A stretch of DNA of 6,286 nucleotides, taken from contig JAKLJM010000138.1 in assembly GCA_023151145.1 (NCBI GenBank), forward strand, positions 1 through 6,286. Reading direction: 5' to 3'. Numbering within the stretch: position 1 is the first letter of the stretch; each line of letters opens with the position of its first letter. Shown one piece after another: positions 1 to 5,794 of the stretch. The stretch comes from Bacteriovoracaceae bacterium (GTDB lineage: Bacteria; Bdellovibrionota; Bacteriovoracia; Bacteriovoracales; Bacteriovoracaceae). A program made the translations under genes and the position numbers. The notes under the pieces are model-generated. The model made no database searches and was not told the DNA's origin. It was given only the letters and a program-made list of their open reading frames with translations.

Positions 1-804
1 GCGAAACAACTTGAAGTTTTCAAAGAAGGGATCCATCGTCCATATGGAATGTGTTTAGTAACAGGGCCAACCGGTTCAGGAAAAACCACCACATTGTATT
101 CAGCTTTAGCTGACTTAAATACAATTGATTCCAATATTTCTACAGCAGAAGATCCAGTCGAGTTTAACTTAGAAGGTATTAACCAAGTTAACGTTAGAAA
201 AGATATTGGGCTAACCTTTGCTTCTGCACTTAAAGCTTTTCTTCGACAAGATCCAGATATCATCATGGTGGGAGAGATTCGAGACCGCGAAGTTGGTGAA
301 ATTGCTGTCGAGGCAGCACTGACAGGTCACTTAGTTTTATCAACCCTGCACACCAATGATGCTCCAAGTACAATTACCAGATTAATCAATATGGGGATTG
401 AACCCTTCCTTGTTGTTGCAGCTTTAAACGTTGTTGTTGCTCAAAGACTTTGCCGTAGAATTTGTAAAGATTGTAAAGAGATCGACACATCAACATCCAA
501 AGAACAATTAATTTCTTGTGGAATTTCTCCCACATCAGCGGAGAAAGTATCTGTCTATCGTGGCAAGGGTTGCAATACTTGTAATGGAACTGGTTATAAA
601 GGTCGTGTGGCCATTTATGAAGTTCTGGAGGTGACTGCAGGAGTAAAAGAGATTTTACTTCGTCATGGTTCATCTGATGAAATTAAAAAACAAGCCATCA
701 AAGATGGAATGAAGACACTTAGAATGTGTGCCTTAACAAAAGTAGCTCAAGGATTAACAACTCTTGATGAAGCGGTTTCAAACTCAGCTTCTGATAAGAT
801 GTAG
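1..804 (+). CDS. pilB: Type IV pilus assembly (extension) ATPase PilB, C-terminal part
   Basis: Hexameric cytoplasmic ATPase that drives pilin polymerisation at the base of the type IV pilus by turning the PilC platform. The frame is open from base 1, so the gene begins upstream of the window. About 267 residues of the roughly 560 usual for PilB are present, and the ATG at 49 is internal. Visible motifs are Walker A GPTGSGKT (64-87), the Asp box EDPVEF (148-165), Walker B DPDIIMVGE with its catalytic Glu at 274-276, and the His box TGHLVLSTLHTND (322-360). A tetracysteine zinc site follows, CKDC (463-474) and CNTC (571-582), with an additional Cys at 451. The zinc site and the sequence GINQVNVR separate PilB from PilT. 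A GspE-type secretion ATPase is the alternative, but the following pilT, pilC and pilA argue against it. The stop (802-804) lies within the sequence that provides the pilT ribosome binding site, which suggests coupled expression. Confidence 0.95.
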   Translation, partial: AKQLEVFKEGIHRPYGMCLVTGPTGSGKTTTLYSALADLNTIDSNISTAEDPVEFNLEGINQVNVRKDIGLTFASALKAFLRQDPDIIMVGEIRDREVGEIAVEAALTGHLVLSTLHTNDAPSTITRLINMGIEPFLVVAALNVVVAQRLCRRICKDCKEIDTSTSKEQLISCGISPTSAEKVSVYRGKGCNTCNGTGYKGRVAIYEVLEVTAGVKEILLRHGSSDEIKKQAIKDGMKTLRMCALTKVAQGLTTLDEAVSNSASDKM

Positions 805-817
805 GTAGGATGTATCT

Positions 818-1951
818 ATGATGAATGATGATAAAACAGGTCGGACCAATGCCGGTACTCTCGCTGGTGGAGTTGGGGAATCAATTAAGATTCAACAATT
901 ATTTAAGTTGATGGTAGAAAATAATGCCTCAGACTTACACTTAACAGCTGGAACATCTCCCGGGATCAGGGTTCACGGTGAAATCATTCGTGTTAAAACT
1001 CCACCTTTATCTGGTGAAGATACAAAACGATTGATCTATCAAATTCTCTCAGAAGATCAAAAAAATGAATTTGAAAAAAAATTAGAATTAGATTTTTCAT
1101 TCGGTATTAAAGGACTGGCGCGTTTTCGTGCCAATGTCTTTAATTCAAAGGGTGCGGTCGCTGCCGTTTTCAGGATTATTCCAAGTATTATTCCAGATTT
1201 TAAATCCCTTGGACTGCCTAATACATTATTAAAAATGACTGATGCTTCAAACGGTTTAATTCTGGTCACAGGACCAACAGGATCAGGTAAGTCAACGACG
1301 TTAGCTGCTCTCTTAGATTATTTAAATCAAAATGAAGCAGGTCACATCATTACGCTGGAAGATCCCGTCGAATTTGTGCACGCTCATAAAAGTTGTCTAG
1401 TGAATCAGCGTGAGATTGGTTCAGATTCATTAAGTTTTAGTAGTGCGCTAAAATCTCTTTTGCGACAAGATCCAGATATCGTGTTGGTGGGAGAGCTTCG
1501 TGACGTCGAAACTATCGAGGCTGCCTTAACAATTGCCGAAACAGGACATTTAGTTTTTGGAACACTACACACTAACTCGTGTGTGCAAACCATAAATCGT
1601 ATTATAAACGTTTTTCCTTCTCATCAACAGGGACAAGTAAGAACGTTATTATCTTTCGTGTTACAAGGAATTGTGGCCCAACAGCTGATTAAAAAAAGCT
1701 GGGAAAAAGGAAGAGTTGCTGCAATGGAAATTTTAGTTCCGACACCGGGGATTAGAAATTTAATTCGTGAAGATAAAGTGCACCAAATTTATTCACAGAT
1801 GCAGATTGGACAAGATAAAACCGGTATGCAAACGATGAATCAAGCATTGAAAAAATTTATTGATAGTGGTGCCATTAGTGCTGAAGTTGGATTAGGATAT
1901 TCTTCTGCACCTGAAGAGTTGGCACAACAATTAGGGATGAAAGGTAAGTAA
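818..1951 (+). CDS. pilT: Twitching motility / pilus retraction ATPase PilT
   Basis: Hexameric cytoplasmic ATPase that powers pilus depolymerisation and retraction, the force-generating step of twitching. The N-terminal PAS-like domain begins around the family signature ASDLHL (residues 37-42). Next come Walker A GPTGSGKS (152-159), the Asp box EDPVEFVH, Walker B DPDIVLVGE (218-226) and the His box TGHLVFGTLHTN (242-253). The retraction-specific AIRNLIRE motif appears as PGIRNLIRE (310-318). There is no tetracysteine site. At 377 residues it is longer than the usual 345-370, through a Gly/Thr-rich N-terminal extension of about 22 residues and a C-terminal tail ending in GMKGK. The ATG at 818 has AGGTAGGA (803-810) seven bases upstream. 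The next codon is also ATG (821), so the start could shift by one residue. The 13-nt gap after pilB implies one operon. A PilU-type paralogue is possible but less likely given the intact motifs and the gene order. Confidence 0.95.
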   Translation: MMNDDKTGRTNAGTLAGGVGESIKIQQLFKLMVENNASDLHLTAGTSPGIRVHGEIIRVKTPPLSGEDTKRLIYQILSEDQKNEFEKKLELDFSFGIKGLARFRANVFNSKGAVAAVFRIIPSIIPDFKSLGLPNTLLKMTDASNGLILVTGPTGSGKSTTLAALLDYLNQNEAGHIITLEDPVEFVHAHKSCLVNQREIGSDSLSFSSALKSLLRQDPDIVLVGELRDVETIEAALTIAETGHLVFGTLHTNSCVQTINRIINVFPSHQQGQVRTLLSFVLQGIVAQQLIKKSWEKGRVAAMEILVPTPGIRNLIREDKVHQIYSQMQIGQDKTGMQTMNQALKKFIDSGAISAEVGLGYSSAPEELAQQLGMKGK

Positions 1952-1966
1952 GTTTAGGAAGAGTCT

Positions 1967-3187
1967 ATGGCCATTTGGAGATATGAAGGAATTGATAAGT
2001 TAGGAAAAAAAACACTTGGTCAAGTTGATGCAAGTGACGAGAGAGATGCGCGCAAGCAACTTCGTCTTCAAGGTATTCGAATCAAATTACTTACTCCTCC
2101 ATCAATATTAGAATTTGATCTCGGTCAATGGCTGGTTGATAAGGGATTAGCAAAATCATTTGGAACTAAAGAGCTGATGAATTTCACTAAACAGCTTTCA
2201 ACAATGATTTCCGCTGGGGTTCCGATCTTACAATCTTTAGAGATTTTATTTCGAGCAGAAAAAAATCCAACTCTTAAAATAGCCATTAAAAAAATTGCTC
2301 AAGACGTTGGTGAAGGTAAAACAATTGCTGAAGCCATGATGAATCAAAAAGGCTTTGATAAGCTTTATTGTAATTTAGTAAAGGCCGGAGAAGCTGGAGG
2401 TATTTTAGATAGCATTCTAAAAAAACTAGCCACTCAAATGGAAAAAATTGAAAAAACTAAAAGCCAAATTAAGTCTGCGATGATGTATCCCATCATCGTT
2501 ACGTTGGTTGGGATCGGGGTTATTTGGGGGATGATGGTTTTCGTTGTTCCACAATTTACCGGCATGTTAAAAGATACCGGACAAGAGTTACCGTTCATTA
2601 CACAATTTGTTATCGATGTATCTAATTTTTTAGGAAGCTATTCTCTTATAATGGTTCCAGGATTTTTTGTTCTACTGGTTTTCTTGGTGAGTTATATCAA
2701 AACCCCATCTGGAAAAATTATGTGGGATAATTTCTCTATGCGAATGCCTATGTTTGGCCAAGTTGTTGTGAAAGGTAACCTCGCATCTTTTGCCAGCACA
2801 CTTGCAACACTTTTAGGTGCTGGGGTCTCCTTAATTGATGCGCTAGAAGTAACAATTGAAACATTAGATAATTCAGTTATTTCAAAAGACTTAAAAGAAG
2901 TACGCCGAAAAGTAATGGAAGGAAAGACGCTCACAGAGCCTCTTCAACAAATTGATTATTTTCCAGAGTTAATTACTCAAATGATTCGAGTGGGAGAACA
3001 AACTGGTCAGATCGATCAAATGCTTCAAAAAGTATCAGAAGTTTTTGAAGATGAAGTAAACGATTTGATTGGTGGATTAACCAAAATGATCGAACCTCTC
3101 ATTATTGTTGTCTTGGGGGGAATTATCGCGGTTATCCTAGTGGCGATGTATCTTCCAATGTTTATGTCGGCCGGCGGATCAGAATAA
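1967..3187 (+). CDS. pilC: Type IV pilus inner-membrane platform protein PilC
   Basis: Polytopic inner-membrane protein of the GspF/PilC family. It sits at the centre of the ATPase ring and passes the PilB and PilT motions to the pilin subunits. Length (406 aa) is typical. A short N-terminal cytoplasmic region starting WRYEGID is followed by two T2SSF repeats, about residues 70-195 and 272-397. Each contains an F/L..L.T.L.AGV.L..ALE pattern (72-93, 275-294) and a GE..G signature (GEAGG 141-145, GEQTGQID 343-350). Three membrane helices are visible at about 173-195, 224-245 and 375-398. The ATG at 1967 is preceded by AGGAAGAG (1956-1963). It lies 15 nt after the pilT stop, so it is in the same transcript. 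No terminator-like hairpin follows the gene, so readthrough into pilA is possible. Type II secretion GspF is the alternative, disfavoured by the neighbouring pilT and pilA. Confidence 0.95.
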   Translation: MAIWRYEGIDKLGKKTLGQVDASDERDARKQLRLQGIRIKLLTPPSILEFDLGQWLVDKGLAKSFGTKELMNFTKQLSTMISAGVPILQSLEILFRAEKNPTLKIAIKKIAQDVGEGKTIAEAMMNQKGFDKLYCNLVKAGEAGGILDSILKKLATQMEKIEKTKSQIKSAMMYPIIVTLVGIGVIWGMMVFVVPQFTGMLKDTGQELPFITQFVIDVSNFLGSYSLIMVPGFFVLLVFLVSYIKTPSGKIMWDNFSMRMPMFGQVVVKGNLASFASTLATLLGAGVSLIDALEVTIETLDNSVISKDLKEVRRKVMEGKTLTEPLQQIDYFPELITQMIRVGEQTGQIDQMLQKVSEVFEDEVNDLIGGLTKMIEPLIIVVLGGIIAVILVAMYLPMFMSAGGSE

Positions 3188-3239
3188 GTGACTGACAATT
3201 AAAGTTGGCGATTATTAGAACTAAGGAAAATGTTTTTAC

Positions 3240-3267
3240 TTGGAGCTTTTTCTGGTTGGTATATAAT
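3240..3267 (+). promoter_or_regulatory. pilA: Candidate sigma-70-type promoter 1 for pilA
   Basis: An exact -10 hexamer TATAAT (3262-3267) lies 16 bp downstream of TTGGAG (3240-3245), which keeps only the TTG of the -35 consensus. An overlapping reading is an extended -10, TGGTATATA (3257-3265). In an AT-rich gap TATAAT can occur by chance, and the -35 is weak, so this is only a candidate. Confidence 0.35.
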
Positions 3268-3332
3268 TTAAATATGTTAACTGGTTTTATTGTTAAAAAT
3301 TAAAGAGTTTAGGTAAGTATACGTTTGTCGCA

Positions 3333-3338
3333 TATAAT
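3333..3338 (+). promoter_or_regulatory. pilA: Candidate -10 box 2 upstream of pilA
   Basis: A second exact TATAAT stands 93 bp before the pilA start. No recognisable -35 element is found at 15-19 bp spacing (the sequence there is around TTTAGGTA), so it would need an activator. Transcription would start around 3344-3346, directly on the ACCAATGGT dyad, which would suit repressor control if the site is real. Confidence 0.25.
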
Positions 3339-3341
3339 TTT

Positions 3342-3349
3342 GATACCAA
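3342..3349 (+). repeat. GATACCAA direct repeat, copy 1 (with ACCAATGGT dyad)
   Basis: First copy of an 8-bp direct repeat in the pilA leader. Together with the following bases it makes the near-perfect palindrome ACCA-A-TGGT (3345-3353). The second copy starts 51 bp downstream, close to five helical turns, which would put both copies on the same face of the DNA. Possible regulator binding site; no regulator is identified. Confidence 0.4.
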
Positions 3350-3392
3350 TGGTTTAAAGGTGAAAATCTTAATTTTTTATCAATAAATCATA

Positions 3393-3400
3393 GATACCAA
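3393..3400 (+). repeat. GATACCAA direct repeat, copy 2
   Basis: Second copy of the 8-mer, again followed by a TGGT half, here separated as ACCAAA-7 nt-TTTGGT. A further shared word, AAATCTTAA, occurs at 3364-3372 and 3399-3407, so the two copies sit in partly similar surroundings. This may be a tandem operator or the remnant of a short duplication. Confidence 0.4.
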
Positions 3401-3414
3401 ATCTTAACTTTGGT
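3396..3414 (+). promoter_or_regulatory. pilA: Small stem-loop just upstream of the pilA ribosome binding site
   Basis: Perfect 6-bp inverted repeat: ACCAAA (3396-3401) pairs with TTTGGT (3409-3414) around the 7-nt loop TCTTAAC. It ends 8 bp before the Shine-Dalgarno GGAGG. With only two G-C pairs it is weak as an RNA hairpin. It could protect the leader, tune translation, or be a DNA operator half-site pair. Confidence 0.3.
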
Positions 3415-3422
3415 TTTATTAT

Positions 3423-3428
3423 GGAGGT
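3423..3428 (+). promoter_or_regulatory. pilA: Strong pilA ribosome binding site
   Basis: GGAGGT is an ideal Shine-Dalgarno match, stronger than those of pilT and pilC, in line with the large amounts of pilin a pilus needs. The gap from GGAGG to the ATG at 3432 is only 4 nt, slightly short. The site fixes the pilin start, because the other nearby ATG (3421) is out of frame and meets a stop at 3442-3444. Confidence 0.75.
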
Positions 3429-3431
3429 TTT

Positions 3432-3959
3432 ATGGTTAGTTTAAAGGAAAAGGGCTTTACCCTAGTAGAGCTAATGGTCGTTGTTGCCATTATCGGTATT
3501 CTTTCTGCAGTAGCGATTCCCAATTTCAAAAAGTATCAAGCAAAGTCTAAAACGACTGAAGCAAAAATGCAGTTGGCTTCAATTTATTCTTATGAGCTTA
3601 CAGCAGCTTCTGACTACGATACATTCGCGAGCTGTTTAGGTGACTTAGGGTACGATCCAGCACCAAAAGGTTATTATGTTGTTGGTTTTAACGTTGCTTT
3701 CCAAGGTGACTTAGCTTCAACAAATGGTCTTCCAACTTGTAGTGCTAACCAAGTTGTTGCTGTTGGTTCATCTTTTTTCTCACCATCAGTGACAGTTAGA
3801 TCGTATAACACAACTCCTTCAAATGCTAACTTGATTGGTACTGCTGGTACGCAGTCGACATTTACTGCGGCGGCTGCAGGGAATCTAGACGGTTCTGCGA
3901 TTGATAGATGGACAATTAATCATCAGAAAAACTTACTGCAAACTGCAGTTGGATACTAA
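3432..3959 (+). CDS. pilA: Type IV major pilin PilA (prepilin)
   Basis: Structural subunit of the type IV pilus fibre, made as an inner-membrane prepilin. The type III signal is a short charged leader MVSLKEKG (residues 1-8), then the PilD prepilin-peptidase site G8/F9, and FTLVE with the conserved Glu at mature position 5. A hydrophobic helix runs to about residue 29 (AVAIP). The mature form is about 167 residues, a type IVa pilin with a short leader. The globular part has only two cysteines (68 and 103), 35 residues apart. They could form one disulphide, but not the C-terminal D-region loop of neisserial and pseudomonad pilins. Residues 113-145 are rich in Ser, Thr and Asn and include an N-T-T sequon at 126-128. 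The C-terminal motif FTAAAAGNLDG...DRWTIN..K (144-166) resembles pilins of Bdellovibrio-like and deltaproteobacterial lineages. Codons favour GTT, GGT and AAC, consistent with high expression. A minor pilin is the alternative, less likely given the strong ribosome binding site and the place after pilC. Confidence 0.93.
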   Translation: MVSLKEKGFTLVELMVVVAIIGILSAVAIPNFKKYQAKSKTTEAKMQLASIYSYELTAASDYDTFASCLGDLGYDPAPKGYYVVGFNVAFQGDLASTNGLPTCSANQVVAVGSSFFSPSVTVRSYNTTPSNANLIGTAGTQSTFTAAAAGNLDGSAIDRWTINHQKNLLQTAVGY

Positions 3960-3990
3960 AAAAATGGGGCCCTTCTTAGGGCCCTTTTTT
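3958..3990. terminator. Bidirectional rho-independent terminator between pilA and the convergent membrane protein gene
   Basis: GGGCCC (3967-3972) pairs with GGGCCC (3979-3984) around the 6-nt loop TTCTTA. Six T follow on the plus strand (3985-3990). On the minus strand the same stem is followed by A and then seven T (complement of A 3958-3964). It therefore stops transcription in both directions, starting on the plus strand right at the pilA stop (3957-3959). The minus-strand gene ends inside it: one arm encodes its final Gly-Pro and the loop holds its TAA. Confidence 0.9.
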
Positions 3991-5781
3991 ATTTCTGGAA
4001 TAATTGATTCCAGATCCAAAAACATTATCTAAAACATTTGTCTCTTCTAAATTCTTTCTAGAAAAACTTAATTTGGAAAATTCTGCGGTATTAGATTGGA
4101 AAAGCTCTTCATCCCAATAATTTTTGGGTGCAGTTTTTTTAATTATTGAAACTCTTTTTTGACATTTAGAATTGTTCTCTGTGGGACAAGTCGCTAAGTA
4201 AAGGGCAAAAAAACGCATGCTAAATCGAGGCATGGGAAGCTTAAATGATTCTTCAACTTTTTGCATCGCCCTTTCCATATTGTCGAGAAATCGTTTTGAA
4301 CCGGGAGGATATGTTAAGGCATAAAAACTATGAGCGTAGAATCCATTTTTTGACCATTCATAAAGTAAGTTTTGTTTTACCTTTGGGGCAATTTTTTTTG
4401 AGTCAAATAAAGCGAGTGGAAGGACGAAAGGAAGTTCCTTATAAAGAGGAGCAATTTTAAAAAGAGCGTAAAATTCTTGGAAGGCTTCATCGGATCTTCC
4501 TCTGTTAAGTAATGTATTCGCCAGCGCATATTGGCTAAACAACGTCACTTCTTTGGAATAGGCATATTGAGCAAGTTTTAAATCATCTTTATAAAGTTGT
4601 GAGTATTGAGTAGAGAAATAAAGCACTGGCACAAAAAGAATATAAAAATAATTTTTAAATGAGTATCGTGAAAAAATTAAAGTAAGAGTAGAGATAATAC
4701 CAAAAAAAGAAACAATGAGATAAGAATCTAATCCAAACAATTTTACGTTTCTTATAATAATGAGAGAAATAGGAAACATGAACCACGAAAAACTTATCAG
4801 CATAAGTTTGGGGCCAATTTGTTTTAATGCCCACCAAAAGAAAATGGGTAATGAAAGAAGGCCGATAATATTTCGTACACTACCGGGATCATGTTCAACA
4901 GGCATGGCCAGGGTAAAGTCAAAAGATTGATAAAAAAAGCGCCCAAGAGTTAGAAGTCTATATTGCCAAATATGCTCTGGAACAAAGTCGACAGCTCCCT
5001 GACTCATAATGGGATAAAATTTGTAATAGAAAATATAGTTGGCAACAGCAGCTAAAACAGAGAACAACCCCAAAATTACCCAAAGCCAGAAGCTTTTTTT
5101 AATCATGTCAAAAAGGTTGTTTTTATATTTCAGCAGAAAGTAAAAGATAAAAACAAAAGCAGGATAAAAAATTGTTATTGGCTGTGAAAAAACAGAAAGC
5201 AGATAAAAAAGACTTATAAGCGCAATTTTCTTTTTATCTAGCTGTGAATTCAAATAAGCATCTAATAAATGATAAAAAGAAAGAAGAATAAATAAACATG
5301 CAAGGATGTGTTTTCTATTTGCCACCCAGAATGGACCTATTTGCATTGCAGGAAAAACTAAATATAAAAGAATAAAAAAAGACGCCCATTTATAGGCATC
5401 AGGAAATGAACGATTCTCTATCGAGCTAAAAATTAACTGTAATTTTCTAAGGCAAAAGAAACCATAAACACCAATTAAGCCCCAGAGTAAAAAGTTGATG
5501 ATGTGATGATTCCAAAAACTTAAATGTTTAATCAAAAATAAATCGAATAAGTAAGTGAAGTCTCTGACAGGTTGAATATCCCATATTTCGTAATTTAAAT
5601 ATGTGTCTATATAAGCAGACAAAGACGTTATGTTTTTTAAGGGATCAAGCAAGATCGGATCATCATATTTTATAGTGGTGAAAGTTGTTAAAAAGGGAAG
5701 TGTGCTATAAACATAAACCAAAATAATGAAAAAAGTTAAAAACCAAAAAAGCTTTTGTTGGTTTATGGAATTATTGTTCAT
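3976..5781 (-). CDS. Polytopic membrane protein, probable GT-C (TMTC/PMT-like) glycosyltransferase with TPR-like C-terminus
   Basis: A 601-residue protein with about ten or eleven hydrophobic helices between residues 11 and 392, then a soluble region of about 200 residues. The layout fits GT-C glycosyltransferases, which move sugars from lipid-phosphate donors on the outer face of the inner membrane. After helix 1, the first periplasmic loop carries an Asp-Asp pair (40-41, in KYDDP), where the catalytic acid of these enzymes lies. QPVRDFTYL (70-78) and NHHIIN (91-96) recall the 'RP..........H..N' pattern of TMTC-like proteins. ANRKHILA (154-161) recalls their 'GR...LA' segment, and YRLLTLGRFFYQ...MP (274-294) their later conserved stretch. 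Residues about 412-446 (ANTLLNRGRSDEA) look like one TPR. The acceptor is unknown; convergence with pilA suggests the pilin or another surface protein. The start ATG (5779-5781) overlaps the upstream stop and has GGAAG (complement of 5790-5794) 8 nt before it. Family assignment rests on pattern memory, not on a search. A Wzy-like polymerase or unrelated TPR membrane protein remains possible. Confidence 0.6.
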   Translation of the reverse strand: MNNNSINQQKLFWFLTFFIILVYVYSTLPFLTTFTTIKYDDPILLDPLKNITSLSAYIDTYLNYEIWDIQPVRDFTYLFDLFLIKHLSFWNHHIINFLLWGLIGVYGFFCLRKLQLIFSSIENRSFPDAYKWASFFILLYLVFPAMQIGPFWVANRKHILACLFILLSFYHLLDAYLNSQLDKKKIALISLFYLLSVFSQPITIFYPAFVFIFYFLLKYKNNLFDMIKKSFWLWVILGLFSVLAAVANYIFYYKFYPIMSQGAVDFVPEHIWQYRLLTLGRFFYQSFDFTLAMPVEHDPGSVRNIIGLLSLPIFFWWALKQIGPKLMLISFSWFMFPISLIIIRNVKLFGLDSYLIVSFFGIISTLTLIFSRYSFKNYFYILFVPVLYFSTQYSQLYKDDLKLAQYAYSKEVTLFSQYALANTLLNRGRSDEAFQEFYALFKIAPLYKELPFVLPLALFDSKKIAPKVKQNLLYEWSKNGFYAHSFYALTYPPGSKRFLDNMERAMQKVEESFKLPMPRFSMRFFALYLATCPTENNSKCQKRVSIIKKTAPKNYWDEELFQSNTAEFSKLSFSRKNLEETNVLDNVFGSGINYSRNKKGP

Positions 5782-5794
5782 TAATTATTCTTCC
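5779..5794 (-). promoter_or_regulatory. Translational coupling site (overlapping stop/start TAATG with ribosome binding site)
   Basis: On the minus strand the TAA of the TPR gene (5783-5781) and the ATG of the membrane protein gene (5781-5779) share one A. GGAAG (5794-5790) lies 8 nt upstream within the end of the TPR coding region. Stop/start overlaps of this kind usually mean coupled translation, which ties the two proteins to one process. Confidence 0.8.

Larger units (their letters stand above)
3188..3431 (+). promoter_or_regulatory. pilC-pilA intergenic leader region
   Basis: This 244-bp AT-rich, non-coding gap holds the likely control region of pilA. Two exact TATAAT hexamers are present, at 3262-3267 and 3333-3338, along with a repeated 8-mer, a perfect 6-bp inverted repeat and the pilA ribosome binding site, each listed separately. 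I saw no convincing sigma-54 (TGGC...TTGC) site, although pilA is driven by sigma-54 and PilR in several proteobacteria. No open frame of useful size occupies the gap. If transcription starts near the first -10 box the untranslated leader is about 160 nt; from the second it is about 85-90 nt. Confidence 0.6.

Noticed and set aside
386..673. Open frame on the minus strand within pilB.
   Set aside because: It lies fully inside a well-supported conserved gene, and its translation shows no recognisable domain.
244..1499. Near-identical stretches in pilB and pilT around Walker B (an 18-base identity at 244-261 and 1463-1480), suggestive of recombination.
   Set aside because: The shared bases encode the same conserved motif RQDPDI in two related ATPases. 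Shared codon preference explains the identity, and the flanks diverge.
3200..3216. TAAAGTT followed by GGCGATTA after pilC, resembling flagellar sigma-28 (FliA) elements.
   Set aside because: The two parts are adjacent instead of about 11 bp apart, so they cannot act as -35 and -10.
3206..3222. TGGCG near 3206 as a possible sigma-54 -24 element.
   Set aside because: No GC doublet occurs at the required distance for a -12 element.
3277..3296. TTAAC...GTTAA inverted repeat in the pilA leader.
   Set aside because: Only 5 bp, AT-dominated, with a 10-nt loop; expected by chance in such sequence.
3421..3444. Tiny frame starting at ATG 3421 and overlapping the pilA start (7 codons).
   Set aside because: It has no ribosome binding site of its own, and its first bases form the pilA Shine-Dalgarno. 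Most likely chance.
4245..4460. Plus-strand open frame inside the 601-residue membrane protein gene.
   Set aside because: Its translation shows no recognisable motif, and the opposite frame is long and has clear membrane helices.
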